Shown piece after piece: positions 62,801-64,000 of a stretch of 64,000 bases of DNA (its first letter is position 1; each line of letters opens with the position of its first letter). Origin of the DNA: Antiquaquibacter oligotrophicus (GTDB taxonomy: Bacteria > Actinomycetota > Actinomycetes > Actinomycetales > Microbacteriaceae); NCBI RefSeq assembly GCF_020535405.1, contig NZ_CP085036.1:1798001-1862000 (forward strand). The letters run 5' to 3'. The notes under the pieces were generated by a model, which saw nothing but the letters and a program-made list of their open reading frames with translations, ran no database searches and was not told the origin of the DNA. The position numbers and the translations under genes are program-made.

Positions 62801-63420
62801 CGCTGTCATCGCTGGCGGACGAGGTTGTGCGTGTCGATGGTGCCGACCGCTACCAGGTGTCCCGCAATGTTGCCGAGTACGCCTTCGGCGGTGCTGATGT
62901 GCCGCTGGCGTATCTAGCGACCGGGGAGAAGTTCCCCGACGCGTTGACCGCTGGCGGTGCTGCGGGATCGCAGGATGCCCCGGTGGTGCTCGTCCGCGGC
63001 TCCGCGTCGGAGCTCGATGCTGACACCGCTGCTCTGCTTGAAGGCTTCTCCACCACGGACACTCGCGTGCTCGGTGGTGAGGCTTCCGTCTCGCAGGGGG
63101 TCTTCGATGACATCAACGAGATCACCACCGCGAAGCGTTTGGGCGGAGCAGATCGTTATCAGGCGGCGCGCGCCATCAACATGGACGCGTTCGACGAAGC
63201 GGAGCGTGCGTTCCTCACGACCGGGCTCAACTTCCCCGACGCCTTGACGGGCTCGGCGTGGGCGGCTGCTGCAGCGGCACCCATGTTCGTGGTGCCGGGG
63301 ACCTGTGTTCCGGCGGGTGTGCTCAGCGATCTCGACACTCTGGGAGTGACCAAGGTGACCCTCCTCGGCGGTACCTCGTCGCTCACCTCGGCGGTGTTCA
63401 CTCTTACGCCCTGCGCGTAG
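59824..63420 (+). CDS. Secreted parallel beta-helix protein with three cell-wall-binding (CWB2) repeats
   Basis: A 1198-residue exported protein. The signal peptide spans about residues 1-37 (ends APAAAA). A long right-handed beta-helix region occupies about 40-690, with LFASPTGAGSDCTVAAPCSI, TLSGGTSITGW and SRQLYVDGEWAPIARAS at its start. Asn-rich turns (NVISNNLLYN, NTTVSNNVIHAV) are typical of glycan-active beta-helices. A beta-sandwich domain lies at about 770-890 (WTLAGGRTFGDY, GEKNADQGDLDIAIDG). Three CWB2 repeats span about 897-1198 (RIAGASRYDVAVNIS, RVDGADRYQVSRNVA, RLGGADRYQAARAIN) and attach the protein to the cell wall. It probably binds or cleaves a polysaccharide; the glycoside hydrolase family is not identified. 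LacI gene 2 likely controls it. Confidence 0.85.
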   Translation: MIRTRVDRFRAWRASAIVAALAVVASPLGAIAPAAAASSVELFASPTGAGSDCTVAAPCSIVEAQAAARSLLAADESVTVTLADGRYDLASTLQFTPEDSGSEGDPAIWRAATPGAVTLSGGTSITGWSIDDETRGIWVADVPDGSQSRQLYVDGEWAPIARASAQELGFFGGWTGTSTGYTITDASARQWFQSVDPDDAPRVEFVYDGKTGHWTQGRCLVDGVTDNANSTNLTMLPVCWDGMTKRPPRAGIESGDLPNMPTSTIPSRIENHPSLLSAGEWYLDEDDNKLYYALPEGKDIASLDITLPRLERLVTVAGSLADPVHDIRFEGLQFSYATWLGPSTTGFAEVQSNLHITEEPTQGKCNVGNLGGSCPYGALTQPLANVDVSGSRNIAFVDNTFRALGGAALGVRYGAEGTVVTGNEITSTSSTGLYLGCTYDPQPWDASTHNGIKENCTPDASVVAGDAIGDNEIVRNTTVSNNVIHAVGLDYKAAPGVTILFGQELTLVNNEVFDTPYTAITAGIVQGHATDADNPENNPNVNARNVISNNLLYNYMQYLRDGGAIYVEGHQGQYVLDDEGDLDVEATMANGLLAEGNVAFNDAPETNYTYYDDAGSQFLRWVGNVAMGTNGASQGGCSPGGYIWTTDNYFSKQIGRFSDCEPPRVGIVASGNTVIPSRASLADIPEAVIASAGLDPDYQASSTAEQPQLQYVSDRAADGRVLLAITNLSDDTPVYAGLTKLDSRRVSSTFVEAIVPESLIGYTIAIEQPDAWTRVNETDPSVSYPGWTLAGGRTFGDYQNDIIYTEANGATATVTFTGTQVRIYGEKNADQGDLDIAIDGGPAETISTYADQREVDTVVFESQPLAAGTHTVTITKRSGQYAVIDGYSYIRVQPPVSDVVVDRIAGASRYDVAVNISQSAYPETAPVVYVASGENYPDALSAGPAAASEGGPLLLVRPTAMPALIRAEIVRLNPAKIVVVGGPASVNEDVFFSLSSLADEVVRVDGADRYQVSRNVAEYAFGGADVPLAYLATGEKFPDALTAGGAAGSQDAPVVLVRGSASELDADTAALLEGFSTTDTRVLGGEASVSQGVFDDINEITTAKRLGGADRYQAARAINMDAFDEAERAFLTTGLNFPDALTGSAWAAAAAAPMFVVPGTCVPAGVLSDLDTLGVTKVTLLGGTSSLTSAVFTLTPCA

Positions 63421-63431
63421 GAGTGCACTAC

Positions 63432-63473
63432 AGACGGCTATGGCCCTCCGTGCGGGAAGGGTCATAGCCGTCT
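63432..63473 (+). terminator. Terminator hairpin after the beta-helix protein gene
   Basis: AGACGGCTATGGCCCT (63432-63447) pairs with 63458-63473 at 15 of 16 positions around a 10-base loop. It lies 11 bp after the stop and 84 bp before the next gene. Confidence 0.8.
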
Positions 63474-63557
63474 GACCTTGAGGGCCTTTGTGCCCTGCGC
63501 GTGCCCCTCGGGAATGGCAGCGTCGACTGCACAAGTCGACAAGCGCGGGAGACCACC

Positions 63558-64000
63558 ATGTGCACGGGATTGAGCTTCACCACGAAGGATCACTACTTCG
63601 GTCGCAACCTCGACCTCGAGGTGTCATACCACGAAGCCGTCACGGTAACCCCGCGGAATTTTCCTTTGACGTTCCGCCGGCTGCCGCCCCTCGACTCGCA
63701 CTACGCGATGGTGGGTATGGCGACATCCGCCGCGGACTATCCGCTGTACTACGACGCCGTCAACGAGAAGGGTCTCGGGATGGCCGGCCTCGCGTTCGCC
63801 GGCAACGCCGACTACAAGGAGGAGGCAAAGGGTAGAACCAATGTCACGCCGTTCGAATTCATCCCCTGGGTTCTCGGACAGTTTGACTCGGTGGACCAGG
63901 TAGAAGAGGCCCTCGCGGACATCTCGCTCGTGAACATCCCGTTCAGCGAGTCATTCCCCCTGTCACCGTTGCACTGGATCATTTCGGATCGTGAGCGCAG
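63558..64000 (+). CDS. Choloylglycine hydrolase family (Ntn) amidase, C-terminus off window
   Basis: The first 147 residues of a linear-amide C-N hydrolase. After Met removal the protein would start with the nucleophile Cys2 (MCTGLSFTTKDHYFGRNLDL), with FGRNLDLE carrying the Arg and Asp of the active site. NEKGLGMAGLAFAGNADY is the second conserved region. Bile-salt hydrolases and penicillin V acylases belong here; in soil or marine Actinobacteria the substrates are often acyl-homoserine lactones or unknown amides, so no substrate is assigned. The frame is open at the window end. Confidence 0.88.
   Translation, partial: MCTGLSFTTKDHYFGRNLDLEVSYHEAVTVTPRNFPLTFRRLPPLDSHYAMVGMATSAADYPLYYDAVNEKGLGMAGLAFAGNADYKEEAKGRTNVTPFEFIPWVLGQFDSVDQVEEALADISLVNIPFSESFPLSPLHWIISDRER

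Noticed and set aside
1..64000. CRISPR arrays or insertion sequences
   Set aside because: No regularly spaced repeats with unique spacers and no transposase frame were seen; the repeats present are palindromic extragenic units, a microsatellite and short tandem duplications.

Overview
The window is high-GC actinobacterial chromosome, most likely from the family Microbacteriaceae. Pointers are the GTG-rich starts, the menaquinone locus interleaved with DUF4229 and PLDc_N genes, a fused CydDC, an archaeal-type aspartyl-tRNA synthetase, actinobacterial c-type cytochrome biogenesis genes (tlpA-ccdA-resB-ccsB), and a strong bias for the word GGATGC/GCATCC. No integrase, transposase, phage structural gene or CRISPR array was seen.

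Layout. 1-1.7 kb: HAD-IB phosphatase (cut by the left edge), glutaredoxin-like and Dabb proteins, and two small minus-strand genes, one of them a YegP/DUF1508 protein. 1.8-10.4 kb: a surface-glycan block with an SDR epimerase, an RgpF-like rhamnan transferase, two acyltransferase-3 proteins, an AlgX-like SGNH protein and a second glycosyltransferase. 10.4-19.4 kb: aspS; a BlaI-type repressor with an M56 peptidase; and divergently cydA-cydB-cydDC, with three tandem operator palindromes between the two units. 19.4-22.0 kb: an HxlR regulator divergent from a luciferase-like/FAD-oxidase fusion. 22.2-26.6 kb: histidine phosphatase, thioredoxin lipoprotein, ccdA, resB, ccsB. 26.6-51.4 kb: the menaquinone region (menC, menB, menE, menA, menD, menF, menG, a polyprenyl diphosphate synthase), with PPK2 and an FprA-like reductase. 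It is interrupted by an SOS-box-bearing DUF222/HNH gene and by an 11-kb accessory block. 51.5-57.3 kb: lipoprotein, large LuxR ATPase regulator, cardiolipin synthase, YajQ, lytic transglycosylase. 57.3-64 kb: two LacI regulators around tRNA-Tyr(GTA), a secreted beta-helix protein with three cell-wall-binding repeats, and the start of an Ntn hydrolase.

The respiratory theme is coherent: quinone synthesis, cytochrome bd and its CydDC exporter, and cytochrome c maturation lie within 38 kb. The accessory block (32.7-43.5 kb) holds four tandem small membrane proteins with a shared layout. They are followed by a 2440-residue secreted RHS/YD-repeat protein with two PA14-like domains and a variable C-terminal tip, overlapped by a four-helix membrane protein that is a candidate immunity factor. 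The first 4.4 kb of the RHS gene lacks the GGATGC word that marks the rest of the window. Extragenic palindromes of two families sit mostly between convergent genes.

All calls are read by eye from the sequence and translations. No database search was run, so family names rest on motif recognition.
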